From: Prillingera fragicola
Lineage: Eukaryota; Basidiomycota; Tremellomycetes; Trichosporonales; Trichosporonaceae
Assembly (NCBI GenBank): GCA_002335605.1
Contig: BEDY01000004.1
Coordinates: 248,001 to 312,000 of the forward strand
DNA length: 64,000 bases
Reading direction: 5' to 3'
A model generated the notes under the pieces. That model had not been told where the DNA came from. It searched no databases and worked only from the letters and a program-made list of their open reading frames with translations. Position numbers and translations under genes: made by a program. Of the stretch, positions 24,280-36,101 are shown one piece after another. How positions within the stretch are numbered: the stretch's first letter is position 1; every line of letters starts with the position of its first letter.

Positions 24280-24786
24280 TGTTGATCACTGTCCGATACG
24301 AGACCGAGGGGGAGGATACGCCGTGGTGTAAATGCTGGTGGCGACGACACCCCTTTCTGTTAAGAGTCAAGAGGTAGCGCACAGACTCAATACCCTGACT
24401 GAAGAATCCCTACAAGTGTTAACAGACAATGATAAGTGAAAGATGGATGCGATTCATGACAAGCCAACCAACGGCAAAGGCGGTGGTGGCACAGGCACCA
24501 ATTCCCCCTTGTCGCGTCACACCTGATCTGATCACAACATTCAAAGCGGGTGCTACCACCATACTGTAATCTACCCATTCACTTCGCTGCATCAATTGGC
24601 TGTGCTCGAAATCTATCACATTGCAACCGCATATTATTGGGGCAAGTGAACCAGGCAATGCAGAATATGCATCGCGTCTTGTCGAATAAAGGCTATGCAA
24701 TCAATGCGGGCGTCGCTTACAGTACGCAGATTGGGCCCATTACAGTAGCCTCGAAGGCGATGATTTGGTCGCAGAAGTGTCTACAC
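24280..24786. other. Intergenic between CK2 alpha 3' end and fusion gene 5' end
   Basis: About 500 bp holding the presumed 3' flank of the CK2 alpha gene and the promoter of the downstream F-BAR gene; both lie on the - strand. A+T content is higher than in the coding sequence. No open frame with recognisable motifs was seen. Confidence 0.5.
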
Positions 24787-26108
24787 TTACTTGCGCGCAT
24801 GTCCAGCAGCGTCCTTTACGGGGGTAAAGTAAGGGTGACCTTGGGCTTCCATGGCGGTCAACCGCTCCTGGTGGTCGTACCGCAGAAGCTTGTCCAAGAA
24901 GTCGATCGCCTCGTTGGAAATGTAGCGCTGGTTATCCGAAGTGATGAATTTGGACCAGGGCTTGCGAGGATAGCGTCCGAGAATCTCGTCAAACTGCGTG
25001 TCCAGGTCAATGTCGTAGCGTTCTAGGCTGCTAGGGTCAGCACGTTCTCGTCTACGCTAGGGTCCACTGGCTAGTTGAAAAGCTCGTCCGTGCCGAGAAC
25101 TTTTGCAATCTTGACGAGCTGATCGGCATTGTCGTGGCCGTGGAAGAAAGGCTCTTTGCGGAAGATCATGCTTGCGAACATGCACCCCAAGCTCCACATG
25201 TCGAGACTATAGTCATACTCCTGGAAGTCTACCAGCAGCTCGGGGCCCTTGAAGTAACGGGAGGCCACGCGGACATTGTACTCGGTTCCCGGGTGGTAGA
25301 ACTCTGCCAATCCCCAGTCGATAAGCCGCAACTGTTTCTTCTCATGGTCGATCATGACGTTGTGGGGCTTGACATCACGGTGCATGATGCCCTTGGAGTG
25401 ACAAAAGTCAAGAGCCTTGAGAAGCTCCAGGATGTAGAAGCGGACGTCGACGTCGGTGAACTTGGGGTAGAGAGTCTTAAACTCGGTGTTCTGAAGGTCA
25501 GTAGTGTAAACCTCCATTTGATGCACGGCCCACTCACGTTGACATACTCGGACACAATTGACGGCGTCTTTGACTGCCGCGTCAGCATTGCTTGCGCTCC
25601 TGCGCCCCACCTGACTGTCTCGCACAACATCCAAAAGTCCGATGACGTTTGGTCCACCAGCCAGGTTCTGGAGGATCTTGATCTCGCGCTTAATCTTCTT
25701 CTTCTTCACCGGCTTCAGAACCTTGACAATGCACTTCTGGTTGCTTGGCAAATGCACGGACTCGAATACCTTTCAAATGTCAGCTGTGTGTGGATGGCAG
25801 AAGAGATGACTCACCTCAGAGTACTTGCCTCGTCCAACCTTGCGAACAATCTCATAGTTGTCCTGAACGCCCCAGGTGACGGCGAGATTGTCTGATCATT
25901 AGCTTCTGTTCATTGAAGAACTTGTCACGAACCATAGTCCCACCACGACCGACCAAGCTTCTCGTTGGCGTCTGCGTAGACACGCGCCTGTGGAGTTAGC
26001 CAGGCCTAGCGGCTGGGTGGACGCGTCGGCGGGTTTAGCAGTGACAGCAGTACCAAAGAGGCATAAAACCCGCCCAATGATACTCACAATGCTTCTACCG
26101 CCCGACAT
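24787..26108 (-). CDS. CKA1: Casein kinase 2 catalytic subunit alpha
   Basis: CK2 alpha is a constitutively active Ser/Thr kinase for acidic sites, acting in nucleus and cytosol with a regulatory beta subunit. The proposed first exon is 26088-26108 (MSGGRSI), then 25933-25987 ([18 protein letters not shown]), 25815-25891 ([20 protein letters not shown]), and exons from 25769 leftwards. Diagnostic features: the glycine loop [10 protein letters not shown], the lysine cluster [16 protein letters not shown] unique to CK2, [12 protein letters not shown], the DWG magnesium motif ([12 protein letters not shown]) in place of DFG, and [17 protein letters not shown]. The last exon gives [20 protein letters not shown] and ends GHARK at the TAA at 24787. 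Length and order match the family. The microscopic first exon follows the pattern of short first exons elsewhere in this window. Confidence 0.96.
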
Positions 26109-26514
26109 ATCGAGCAGTTCTTGCTCTACCGCAAGGTTTTGGAAACGTCGAGGAATGATGAATGTGTTAACCCGAAGGAAGGCCGTGTGCACTTGATGGC
26201 TCTGTGGGTGGAGAACGGGGCAGAATTCACGTGTCTATGGTAGTTCCGAGAGCGATTCTACGTCAAGGCGAAAGGTTGTGCGCTGCTGGATGGGCTGTTG
26301 AATGATGTTTACAGTCTGGAGATCGAAGAGCATCACTACGAAGCGTGGTGGATTTTGATTTTTGCTTCCGTGGTAAGGTTGGGAGCTTGGCAAGCATGGG
26401 AAGCTATCGGCCCATGCCGCTTCGAACTTGTATATCATGTACATCTAGGTTGGTGCCCAGCTAGCACAAGTGAAGCTTTGCAACAGCTCGAGTGCATTGG
26501 CACCATGTCTACTT
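26109..26514. other. Intergenic between TBC gene and CK2 alpha
   Basis: About 400 bp between the stop of the TBC protein gene and the start of CK2 alpha, both on the - strand. It presumably holds the CK2 alpha promoter. No distinctive motif or open frame was seen. Confidence 0.5.
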
Positions 26515-28225
26515 CTACAACAGATCACGAATTGAGCGCATCAGGTAACCCAACGTGCCCCATCCCAACCCAGCTTCTCTCCGTTTTGCCACCCAATTGC
26601 CTGCCACAACCGTCCACCACTTGGACCAGCTGGCCTCGCGACCCCCTGCGCGGAACCCGAAGAGTGCAACTCCGAGTCCAACAATAACAATGCCAACAGC
26701 AAAGGCAGTACCCAGTTTGTCAGGAGGAAAGCGCAGAGGAATGGCGCGCAACGGGTTGGTGATATCTGGCCATGACGCGGAGAGCAGGACGTCGTCGTCG
26801 TCGTCCAGCTCGTCGCCGCCGGGTAGAATGACGTCCCGGTCAACTGCAGCCTCTGCGTTTGCAAAAGTCCAGTCATCGTCGTCCTCTAGAGAATATGTCG
26901 AGATTACACTCCCCGGACCAAACACTTCGGTTCCTCGAATGCGCGGTCCATCCCAGGGGAACTTAACTGCCAGCCTGTCGGCGATGGCGAAAACATGACT
27001 CAATGCTATGGGAGAGTAAGGATTGGGCTCCTCGTTGGGGGCAGGCTCGTGCTTGAAGTCTAGTGGCGGGAATGGTGCGTCAGGGGTATCGGCATAGAGG
27101 GGTGGGAGACGGGCAAACAGAGGGTGCAGGAGACTCGGATCACGACGAGCCTCTGTTCCCAGACTGGTAGCCAGCCGGACCATTTGAGGCTTCTTAGCGA
27201 TGAGAATCTGTCCATCAGCCAGGTCTTCGTTACTTGACCTACTGCTACGGCAAGGTAGATTGCCGAGATGGGGTTGCGAGCAATAAGATAGTCAAAGATG
27301 CGTTGCACAGGCTCCAAGGTATCAATGTCGTGCGAGAAGAGCGTCAGAATCCATGACAATGCAAAGAATGGCAGAGTGGGCACAGGCGATATTCTGGTTG
27401 TCAGCGCGGACAGCGCCATCGTCAACCCACGACAAGGACATGCGGTACAGTTGGGGGTCGGCAGCCGCTAGAAGCCTCCGAAGAAGTCTTGATGGTCAGC
27501 ATCACCAAAACAGTTCCGCTCACTTCAACATGCCCATCAAGGGTCCCAGACCACTGCCCATGGCATCTCGCATGCGACACAAACAGACAACCTCGGCGGC
27601 GCGAGTAAGCTCCGTCCACTGCAGCCGCTCGGCAAGGGCCGCTTTCTCCCCTTTACGACGGGGCGGGTCTTCTATCAGTGTAAGATAGAGAACCGTCATA
27701 ATATCGTGCAGTCCTTGAAAGTATGACAAGCAAGGGTGACGCTGCAAGATGCCAACAATCAGAACCTGGAGGTCCTCTTGCATTGCCGCCTTGTTGGGAC
27801 GAGAGAGGCCTTTTATCAGAACACCTTCCACAATATCATGAGCGTACCTCTTGGGTAAGTCACAAAGGAGCGGTGCGTGTCCAACAGCACCTGCCCTTCG
27901 TCCTGGTGTGGCGTGAATACGACGGTCTCATCCGTGTCCGTATCAGGGGAAGGATGGCGGGCATCGTTGATGGCAGCTTTGCCTGCCAAACGGTCGGTGT
28001 GAAGCATTTGTAGCCTACAGCTCAGCTAAAGACCAGTACCAGCACGTACCAAGCTCTGCAGCGGCTCTGCCTGAATCCAAAGCCACCAGGGAGAGCTGAT
28101 AACCGCCGGAGCGTCTTGAGGTCGTTGCTAGCCAACGCCTGATTAACCTGCTCATCCCTGTTGGCAACCCACAAAGGATCGTGAAGGGCAGCCTTTTCGT
28201 CCCACACGGGCTCTTTAACGGACAT
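26515..28225 (-). CDS. TBC-domain RabGAP, TBC1D20/Gyp8-like, membrane anchored
   Basis: TBC domains stimulate GTP hydrolysis by Rab GTPases; TBC1D20/Gyp8 members act on Rab1/Ypt1 at the ER. The gene is read from ATG 28225 (MSVKEPVWDEKAAL), with introns near 28.0, 27.85, 27.5, 27.4 and 27.2 kb. Seen: a DTHRSFVTYPRG block including the region of the arginine finger; SRPNKAAMQEDLQVLIVGIL; the SYFQGLHDIMTVLYL box with its glutamine finger; ALSWILTLFSHDIDTLEPVQ; and RIFDYLIARNPISAIYL. The last exon (26515-27183) is acidic in the middle and has one hydrophobic segment, GTAFAVGIVIVGLGVALFGF, close to the C-terminus, giving the tail anchor expected of this subfamily. Exact splice sites are not all settled. 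It is divergent from MVP1 with 225 bp between the starts. Confidence 0.85.
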
Positions 28226-28450
28226 GGCGTCGTTGAGAACGATGTCTAGAGGCAGGTATCCGGATCACACTGTTAGGCAGGCCAAACATGCTTCCTCGGT
28301 GGTCACACGGAGATTGACCCATGTCCGCCCAGACTAACTCGTCATCGATGCCTGACCAGCCCACCCCTGTCTTCCCCTCGGACTGTTCAGTCACCCATAC
28401 AGAATGTTGTGAGTAGCCTCTAATTCCCGTCCGATAGACTGCCGTTTAGC

Positions 28451-30517
28451 ATGGCCGAAGGACTGACAAACAGTAATACGCCGCGCGCGGGAGGCTCTCT
28501 AGTGGCGTCCAACATGCTGCCCCAGAGTGAGGGCGGCTTTGCCGATCCCCTGGCCCCTTCGACCGGTGGATTTGGCGATGTGGACCCATGGAGCGGCATG
28601 CAGAGTCCCGTACGATCGTCTACGCCTCAAATATCAGCCAGTGAAGCCACCAACAGTGTGGACGACGATGGGCCTTTCCTGGCAGTCGATGCCTTTATCC
28701 GTGAGTGTGGTGGTGGCGATGAAGGCGCGCTTTCGGTTCAAGCTGTGCTAATCCGCAGGCGATCCACCAGAGAGCTACATATCGCTGCTTCGTCAGCTCG
28801 ATCCTTCATCTTCTGGAGAAGTGTCTTTGCCAGCCATTCAAAAGCTGCTGGCTTCGTCGCGTCTCTCGGCGTCGACAACCGACAAGGTACGTCCACAATT
28901 CGGACCAGCGCCCCTGACTTGGCTCCAGATTATCACCATCACTGGCCGAGACAAGACCGCAATCTCGCGCGACGATTTCTTTCGCACGCTAGCACTGGTC
29001 GCTTTTGCCCAGTCTCAGCCTGGTCATGACCTGAGCCTCTCAGAGCTCGACTCGGCACTCCCCAATGTCCCACCTCCACGCTTTGACATCGCTGAACCTG
29101 CGGTTTCGCCCCAACGTCCTGCACCCGTCTCGCACATGTCATCGACCTTTTCTCCTTGGGACACCGCTCCACGCTATCCTGCGCCTGGAGGGGACGAGGG
29201 TACAAACGGCAGTGGAGGGGACGAGGCCAATGGCAGTGGGAATCCAGAAGCTGACGCTGAACGAGGGTACTGGCGTAGGGTAGAAACTATTGATGTCGAG
29301 CTCATTCCCGAGCGGGAGGGATGGTTCCTCCAAAAGTATCGCGTCTCCTCGAACAGGCGCTCTGAGGCACTGTCACGTAGATACTCGGACTTTACTTGGC
29401 TACACACGACCCTCTTGCAGCGCTATCCGTTCCGTCTACTCCCCTCTTTGCCTCCCAAGCGCATCAGCCCGGACGCTACATTCTTGGAGAAGAGGAGGCA
29501 AGGCCTGAGACGCTTCATCAACGCTGTTGTAAATCATCCCGTCATTCGCGACGATGGCGCTCTAAACGTGTTTATGACAGAGCCAAACTTTGAGGCATGG
29601 CGCAAGGTAAGCCCGTCCACCTCTGTTGTCTCGCTGACAGTCAGCGTGTCAAAGTGTCCACTGAGGAAGAGTCTGCAAGCAAGAGGCTCAACACTGCGCA
29701 GGAGATGGCAATCCCTGGGGACCTCGAGGACAAACTTGATGGCCTTCGTACTCGCCTTCCAGGTCTCATTGCGTCCTACCAAAAAATGGTCACATTAGCG
29801 GAGCGAGACTTGCAGCGCATTCAAATGTCGTCAGCCGAGGCGACACGATTCGCCATGTCCATGCAGGCGGTAGCAGAGGACATGCCGGCCGCTTGCTATC
29901 GATGCGTTCCAGGTGGCAAGTCGTGCGACATGTGCCAAGGCACCAGTAACGGTCTTGGCTCTGTCGGCGAGGGGTGGTCCCGATTGGCAAACCATCGAGA
30001 GAAGGTTGGTACTGCACATACGTTGTAGCTGACATTCAGGATGCCGCCACGGTTGCCGCCACAATTCAGGCCGTAAAGCAACAGCGCGAATTGTACACTG
30101 CGTTTCGTGACCTGTTTATCCGTCACGCTCGCCTATCTCACGATGCGGTGGATACTCTGCGGAAAAAAGTCGAGCAGCGCCAAGCCAAGATTGAGACTCT
30201 GCGCGCCGCTCAAAAGCCAGGATGGGAGGGAGAAGTTGGAAAGCTGGTGTCTGGTGCGTTTTGTCAGTGTGGCGAGTGGTACTGACCAGGCAGCTGTCGA
30301 GCAGGATAATACTACGATTGGAAACCTTTTGGCTCGCAGGGTGTTTATTCGCGCATGCCTGTGGCACGAGCTGTCAGTTGTGTTGCATTCGCGTCAGGCC
30401 GCTCAGGCCACGTTGACTTGGCGCGCTTGGGCATCTGGGGGAGCGCATGCGGCGACCTCGGAGGCAAGGATATGGGACCGACTGAACGAAGAGTTGGAGC
30501 AGATGCCGCTGGAGTAG
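28451..30517 (+). CDS. MVP1: Sorting nexin Mvp1 (SNX8-like), PX-BAR
   Basis: Mvp1 binds PI3P on endosomes and supports retromer-independent recycling and vacuolar sorting. The N-terminal exon (from ATG 28451, MAEGLTNSNTPRAGG) is low complexity, followed by an EH-like helical part (DPPESYIALLRQLDPSSSGE, ITITGRDKTAISRDDFFRTL). The PX domain is clear: RVSSNRRSEALSRRYSDFTW, RYPFRLLPSLPPKR and EKRRQGLRRFINAVVNHPV, with the RRYSDF and PPKR phosphoinositide contacts. The rest is a BAR-type helical region (SYQKMVTLAERDLQRIQMSS, LSHDAVDTLRKKVEQRQAKI). An unexpected C-x2-C-x6-C-x2-C cluster (CYRCVPGGKSCDMC, at about 29895-29936) interrupts the BAR part. Introns are short. The stop is at 30517. Confidence 0.93.
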
Positions 30518-30763
30518 GATGGAGGTGCATGGTTCCTTTTGTCAGTTTCGCTATAGGGTTTGTCGTGTGGAAGAGCCGGACTTGATGCATCGTTGCATGT
30601 AAATGGAGGATACTCTACTGCTGAATTAATTAGCCGGACATGTGCAGTGGTGCCTGAGTGGGCTTGCACGCGGGCGCGTGTTTCCGCGTCCAGGGCAATG
30701 GTTTCAATAACCGGACGAGGTCATAGATCATAGTCTTCATTCCCTCTCTCTTGCATCTCTGAC

Positions 30764-32580
30764 ATGGGTCAGCCCAGATCAACACAGCGCATGGGGGCAG
30801 CTTCTCCTCTCGAAGCCGTCGAGAAGCCTAAGCCTGTCCCGCATCACTTTGAACCGGGCTGCCAGCCTGACGTCGTCTATGCAGCGGCACTGTCGCCTGG
30901 CAGGGACTCTCTCCGTCGCTGGCTCGTAGCTCGCCTGCCTGGAGAGAGCGAGTACATTGCCAAGTTTCAGCAACACTACCGCACTCCGGCAAGGGACAAG
31001 TTTTTCTTTTGGACGGCCATCTTTGGAAGTAGGTCGTGGACTCGGCCAGCTCACTCATGCCACAGCCCACACCTTCTTCATGGTATTCCTGCCATTGCTA
31101 TTCTTCCTTGGCTATCCCCAGAAGGCTCGCGGGTGCGTTTGCACGGCAATCGCTCACAACTGACGCGCAGGCTTTTATATGTTGTTGGTCTAGGAATCTA
31201 CTGGAGCTGCGTTGCCAAGGACCTCGCTTGTGCGCCTCGTCCGTATAGCCCACCTGTCACGCGCTTGTGTAAGTTCTGTGTCTTGTTGCAAGTCGGGCAG
31301 CTGACGAGACCAGCAATGAGCACTCATCACCGAGAGTACGGGTTTCCTTCTTCCCATTCTACAAACTCTATCAGCATTGCCCTCCACATGGGTACTTGGC
31401 TGTGGGAACTGCGGGGCAACGTTGGCTGGGTTGTGGTGACCTCAGGCTGGATTGGTGGGTACCATTGCCAGGGCGACCGCTAAACAGCAGTGCTATTCTT
31501 CTACTATGCAAGTGTTGCCGGTGGCCGACTGTACACTGGAATGCATTCCACAAGTGAGCCCGTCATGCACTCAGAGCTGACTCCGTAGTGGATGTTGTGG
31601 GTGGATCATTGTTGGGAATCGGTTGCTGGTTGGCGTGGCAACTTTTAGGAGAGTACTCGGAGGCATGGGTCAACTCCGGATCTCTAACAGGTGTGCAATG
31701 GGCGTGCAACGGTAGCTAACCAGCAGTGCCCATTGTGATGATTCCGACTACACTCGTGTTGGTTCACTACCACCCAGAGACCCCAGACGACTGCCCCTGT
31801 TTTGAGGATGCCATTGCCATTCTTGCTGTCATTCTAGGATCGTTCCTTGGGCATCTCTACAGCGTGCGGTCACCCCGTGACCTTGGTCCCAGTGTGTGGG
31901 CCGATGGCCTGCTGTGGGGTCTGGCCACGGCCTTGTGCCGGTTTGTTATGGGTAAGCACTGCGCATTGTGCGAAGCTGACGAGCGTAGGGGTGGCTGTAA
32001 TTGTCGTCTGGCGTCTCGTTGCCAAGTCTACGCTTCTTCGCGTCTTGCCGCCACTTTTCCGAGCTGCTTCCAAGATTACCGACCTTCCCACTCGTCGCTT
32101 CTACACTCCGGCGACGTGAGTCACTTCTTGGTGCGCCCGAATCAGGCTGACATGGCAGTGCCTACAAGGGTGGTGCCGACGGCTCAATGCGACCCATACC
32201 TTCGTTTGTGGAGCTGCCTCATGCGGACTCCAGCGATTCACTGGCGCCACCGGATCGCAACCAGTCTCGTCGGCGGAGCCCGTCACCTCTGATTCCCAGT
32301 GATGGGGCGGTACAGATGCGGGCGCGTCAAGGCCACGGCAATGGGCATGGCCAGAAAGCAGAAGGCATCCGGTTTGACCCCGTCGCTGGCAACAGCCATC
32401 GTGGACGGAAAGCGAGCAGACGTCCTCACTACGACGCCGAGGGTAGGTGCCACGTTCCACATTTTTCGCTAACTAGCAGTGTTGACAAAGTTGGGAGTTT
32501 ACTCGGGCATTGGGTTAATCGCCACAACCCTTCTTCCTATCGCCTTCCGACAGATTGAGGTGGCGCTTGGTCTTCCTTGA
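30764..32580 (+). CDS. LCB3: Long-chain base-1-phosphate phosphatase (Lcb3-like)
   Basis: An ER membrane enzyme of the PAP2 superfamily that removes phosphate from sphingoid base 1-phosphates, feeding ceramide synthesis. The three catalytic motifs appear in order: KDLACAPRPYSPP, then YGFPSSHSTNS with the catalytic His, then SVAGGRLYTGMHSTMDV with the second His and Asp. Hydrophobic segments between and after them (TFFMVFLPLLFFLGY, YVVGLGIYWSC, GGSLLGIGCWLAWQLL, AIAILAVILGSFLGHLYSV) give the multi-pass topology. The N-terminal SRDSLRRWLV-like block is typical of the family. About nine short introns are required. The final exon encodes VYSGIGLIATTLLPIAFRQ and stops at 32580. Confidence 0.92.
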
Positions 32581-33027
32581 GGGTGACAAGTTGAGCAGAA
32601 GAGAGATCTGTTGAATACCTACACATGCACAGGCTGCGTCACCCGTCTCATTTGCATTCGTGTTGACGCGCACACAGACTGTCCTGGTCTAGAACGAGAC
32701 CGCGCTCTTGACATTCTCGTGGAGCCAGGTGATCAACAACCTACGACCAAATGTTGCACAGTGTCCCCACATTCCATGAATTTATTGTGTCACTTCTGGA
32801 GTCACAATGTCGCTTAACAATATTCTGCTTGCCCGTCTCCGGGCGCAGTATCCAGTCTCGGAGCGGCGCAATGTGGTGTCTGTCCTCCCTCCCATGCATT
32901 CACACGCCGCCTATCGCTTCCCACGGGTCAGCCCTCCTCGTCCTTTTTGCCGCACTCTCCCATACTAAAAGCGACGGCGCCAACTGCCATCTCGTTCGCC
33001 ACACGCACTCCTCTATTCACAACGACA
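32581..33027. other. Intergenic, promoter side of the DUF6534 gene
   Basis: About 450 bp between two genes on the + strand. The last 150 bases are rich in C and T (CCCACGG, CTCCCATAC), compatible with a promoter and leader. I see no gene or strong motif here. Confidence 0.5.
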
Positions 33028-34471
33028 ATGACTCTTCTACACCTCGTCGCGCGTATCAAGAGCACCCATCCTAAGCCGACAGAGGAGGAGGCGGCACGGG
33101 TTATGGCCCCCGACAAGGTTTGTGTGGGTGGTTCTGACTAGGCTGATACGTACAGGTCTTTGCTCTCTCATGCATGTTTGCCGAAGTCATTATTGATTGC
33201 TTTCTATGCGGCATCTTCACCATGCAGCTGGCGTCATACTGGAAGTGGCAGAAGCGTGACCGATTTTGGACCAAGTTTGTGGTGGTGGGAACCACTGTGC
33301 TTTCCTATGGCATCACTGGTGAGTGGGTGACTGGTTGTATGGCCCCCTGTAGGCTAACAAGTCTTAGGCTATCTGCTCTTCTTCATTTCTTATCTCGTTT
33401 GTTCACTCGCCTCAAGCGGCACTGACAGCCAGTTTGTCTACAACTTTGGCATGTACAAGACCTTTCTTGAGACGCGGTGGCTCTCCTGGTTTCCGCTCCT
33501 AGACTCGCTAGTCTCGAGCTTTGTCCAAGGATTCTTCACGTACAGGGCGTTTCGGCTCAACAATCGGTCGTGGCTGCTCGTCGGGATCCTCGTGACGCTC
33601 ATGCTCACGGCGTAAGTTCTCGGACAGTGAGTGGGGCGCTAATTGCAGATTCGGGGGAGCTCTTGCTACTAAGATCATGTTTGCGCAGCTCAACTCCGAG
33701 CTGGAAGCCGACAAGGTCAAGGCTCGTGAGTCAGGCGGAGGTGGCCAGGTTGTTGACAGACTCAGCAATGTTGATTTGGCTTTGTAGCATCATGGCGGCC
33801 GACATTATCATCACCGTTGCCATCTTGTACGGTCTCCTCAAGACTCGCACCGGCTGGGCTCACACTGACAAGGCAAGTCAAGCAGCTAGCTTCTCAATCT
33901 TACGGCTCAGGTCATCTCGCGGCTGATTCGCATGACTTTTGAGTCACAGCTGCCTCCGACTCTACTCGCCATCATCTTTGTGGGCTCCTTTGTGGCAGTA
34001 CCTGCCTCTCTTCTTGGCTCGACATTGCAGGGTATTCAAAGCAAGATTTATGGCGTTGGTCTCATGTACACCCTCAACTCGCGAGTCAACTTTAAGCCCC
34101 AAAATATCACCATGGACAACACTGCTGGCGTGAGTCAGTCGTGGTCCTATCCTTGCTAATCAGCCTAGGGGCAACATTGGGGCCTCAACAAGGACAACAC
34201 TGCGACCATTCAAGTTGACGTCCATACCGACGTGTATGAGCAGCGCGTCGACTACCGCCATCCCTATTCGGTCAACCGCCCGCGCACTGATGGTGAGGCA
34301 ACCATGGCTGCAGGCGTTGGGGACTATGGTGCGTCAGTCATGGCCGATGATGTCGAGAAGGGTCTCGAGCAGGACACGGACAGCGCAACCGAACAGGTCA
34401 ACACTTCTGCTCACGAGGTCACGTTTTCCACCAGCGATCCCTCGACCTCCGTTTCGAAACTTGTCAAGTAA
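33028..34471 (+). CDS. DUF6534 seven-helix membrane protein
   Basis: Starts MTLLHLVARIKSTHPKPTEE. Successive exons supply hydrophobic helices: FAEVIIDCFLCGIFTMQLA, WTKFVVVGTTVLSYGITG, YLLFFISYLVCSLASS, SWLLVGILVTLMLTA, then the most conserved block MAADIIITVAILYGLLKTRT with GWAHTDK, followed by PPTLLAIIFVGSFVAVPAS. The ADIIIT-x-x-ILY-x-L-x-RTG-x-x-TD pattern is the signature of DUF6534, a large basidiomycete family of plasma-membrane-like proteins of unknown function. The C-terminal 100 residues are hydrophilic and acidic, presumably cytosolic. The gene has about seven short introns and converges on the dioxygenase gene, 98 bp away. Confidence 0.8.
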
Positions 34472-34569
34472 CGCCCCCATCACCAACACCCTCGCTATTC
34501 TTTGTACATACAAGTTTGCAGGCACTACACATGCACTACATGTCATTCTTGTTACATCAAGCAGTGCCA

Positions 34570-35785
34570 CTAGGGCAGACCGGAACGCCAAGTGGCTCCA
34601 ACCTCGTTGAGACCCCAGGCTTGCGAACTCATGTCGTGGACCGTGGTGCGGCGCAGGTCGCGCTTGTACTTGCCTTCAAACGTACCGGGGACGGCCCGGT
34701 GAAGGACACAGGTGTTATCCCAGATCACTTGAAACGTTGTCAGCTACGTCAAGGGGCTTGCCTGGAGCACTTACCCAAGTCTCCCGGGTTCTCCCACTTG
34801 ACAAGGGTACGGTACCTAGGATTAGCCAAGGATGGCACCACAGTTGCTCACTGTTCTTGACTAGCAAAGGCCAGGAGGTCTGCGAGCTCCTGCTGACCTT
34901 GCTCCATGGGAACACCCTCGAGATGGTGGGCATGGGCTGCAATATACAGATTCATACGGTTTGAGGGCTCGTGAAGCTGCGCGAGCTTGTGCCTTCCAAA
35001 GCGGTGGTTCATTGGTTCAAACTGGAGTCAGTCAACAGCGTCACAGTCCATTAGCCCTACCTCTGGGCCTGCAAGTGCGGGGTTTCCCGGGTTGGCGGCT
35101 CGACGGCATTGCAGCTGCGAGTTTAAGACGACCAGATCCTTGATGCGCTTCTTGGTCTCCTCGGGTAGGTCACTGTATGCCTGTCGAGTATCGGCAAACT
35201 CGGTGTCACCGCCCGTTCCGGGTGGCGGCAACTGGTGAGCAAGAAGAAGGGACACACCAGCTCGACGAGGGTTGAAGGCTGAGTCCGCATGAAAGTGAAG
35301 GTTACAGCGGAGCAAGAGAGCGCGCATGCTGTCCGGCTGGGTAATAGTGCCATCCGGGTTGACGTTGGAGACATCGAAGAGGCTGCGCATGTAAGACAAC
35401 GAGGAATGTTTCTCTTCACTCTACATACTAGTCAGAGGACAGACGATTGATTTGGCCCAGCCCAGCCACAAACGGTTTAATGTCATCCAACTCTCCAAAC
35501 AGGTGTGACATGGCCACATGGCGCTCATCGTCCAGGCCGGTGCGCCTGAACACGATGACACCGTACTGGGATTTTAGACGGCGGCTTGCCAATGACCATA
35601 CTTACCTTGGCCAGGCCGACTTTAATCTCATCCACTACGTCTTGGGTGACATTGTTGAAATCAACACCAGAAGCCTCAGCACCAAAGGTCGGGTGAAGTG
35701 GTCGAAACGAAATGGGAGGCTTGGGACTGATAGGGCCTGCAGGTAGGACGACGGGGATGGCGACAGGGTTGGCGGTTGAAAGCAT
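34570..35785 (-). CDS. TauD/TfdA-type Fe(II)/2-oxoglutarate dioxygenase
   Basis: These cytosolic enzymes oxidise small acids such as taurine, sulfonates or aryloxyacetates. Read from ATG 35785 (MLSTANPVAIPVVLP). Blocks: FGAEASGVDFNNVTQDVVDE, VIVFRRTGLDDERHVAMSHL with FGELDD, then LHFHADSAFNPRRAGVSLLL, which carries the HxD iron ligands (HAD). GGDTEFADTRQAYSDLPEE is followed by MNLYIAAHAHHLEGVPMEQG, the IWDNTCVLHRAVPGTFEGKY block with the distal His ligand, and RRTTVHDMSS with the 2-oxoglutarate-binding Arg. The NLYIAAHAHHIEG-like block is closer to the TfdA/alkyl-sulfonate branch than to taurine dioxygenase. Five or six introns are needed. The substrate cannot be told from sequence; all catalytic residues are present. 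Confidence 0.87.
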
Positions 35786-36101
35786 AGCGACAAATTGGTT
35801 GGACAGCTTCCCATGCACAATATGCACAATACCTTTTAAGAGTCAAACTTGTGCTGCATTATATCCTGCGTCACACTCGTTGATTGTTTGCCGACATGTT
35901 CGATACGTTATGTCCGTGATGTCCGGTTCTCGTGAACGACGTGATGTTGCGGTTCGAAGCGGCATCGCACGGAACCCACCTGCCACCTCCACAAACTCCA
36001 CCTTCACATTGGCCACGGTGATATGCCCACACGGAGGAAGCCGATGAGATGACATGCAACGATACTATAATGACAATCACTTCTCAGGTATGTATAACAC
36101 T
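35786..36101. other. Intergenic between Cdc14-like and dioxygenase genes
   Basis: About 315 bp between two genes on the - strand. It probably holds the dioxygenase promoter and the 3' flank of the septation gene. No gene or notable motif was seen. Confidence 0.5.

Noticed and set aside
24550..25026. 158-codon frame on the + strand
   Set aside because: Lies opposite the last CK2 alpha exon; it is the complementary shadow of that coding sequence.
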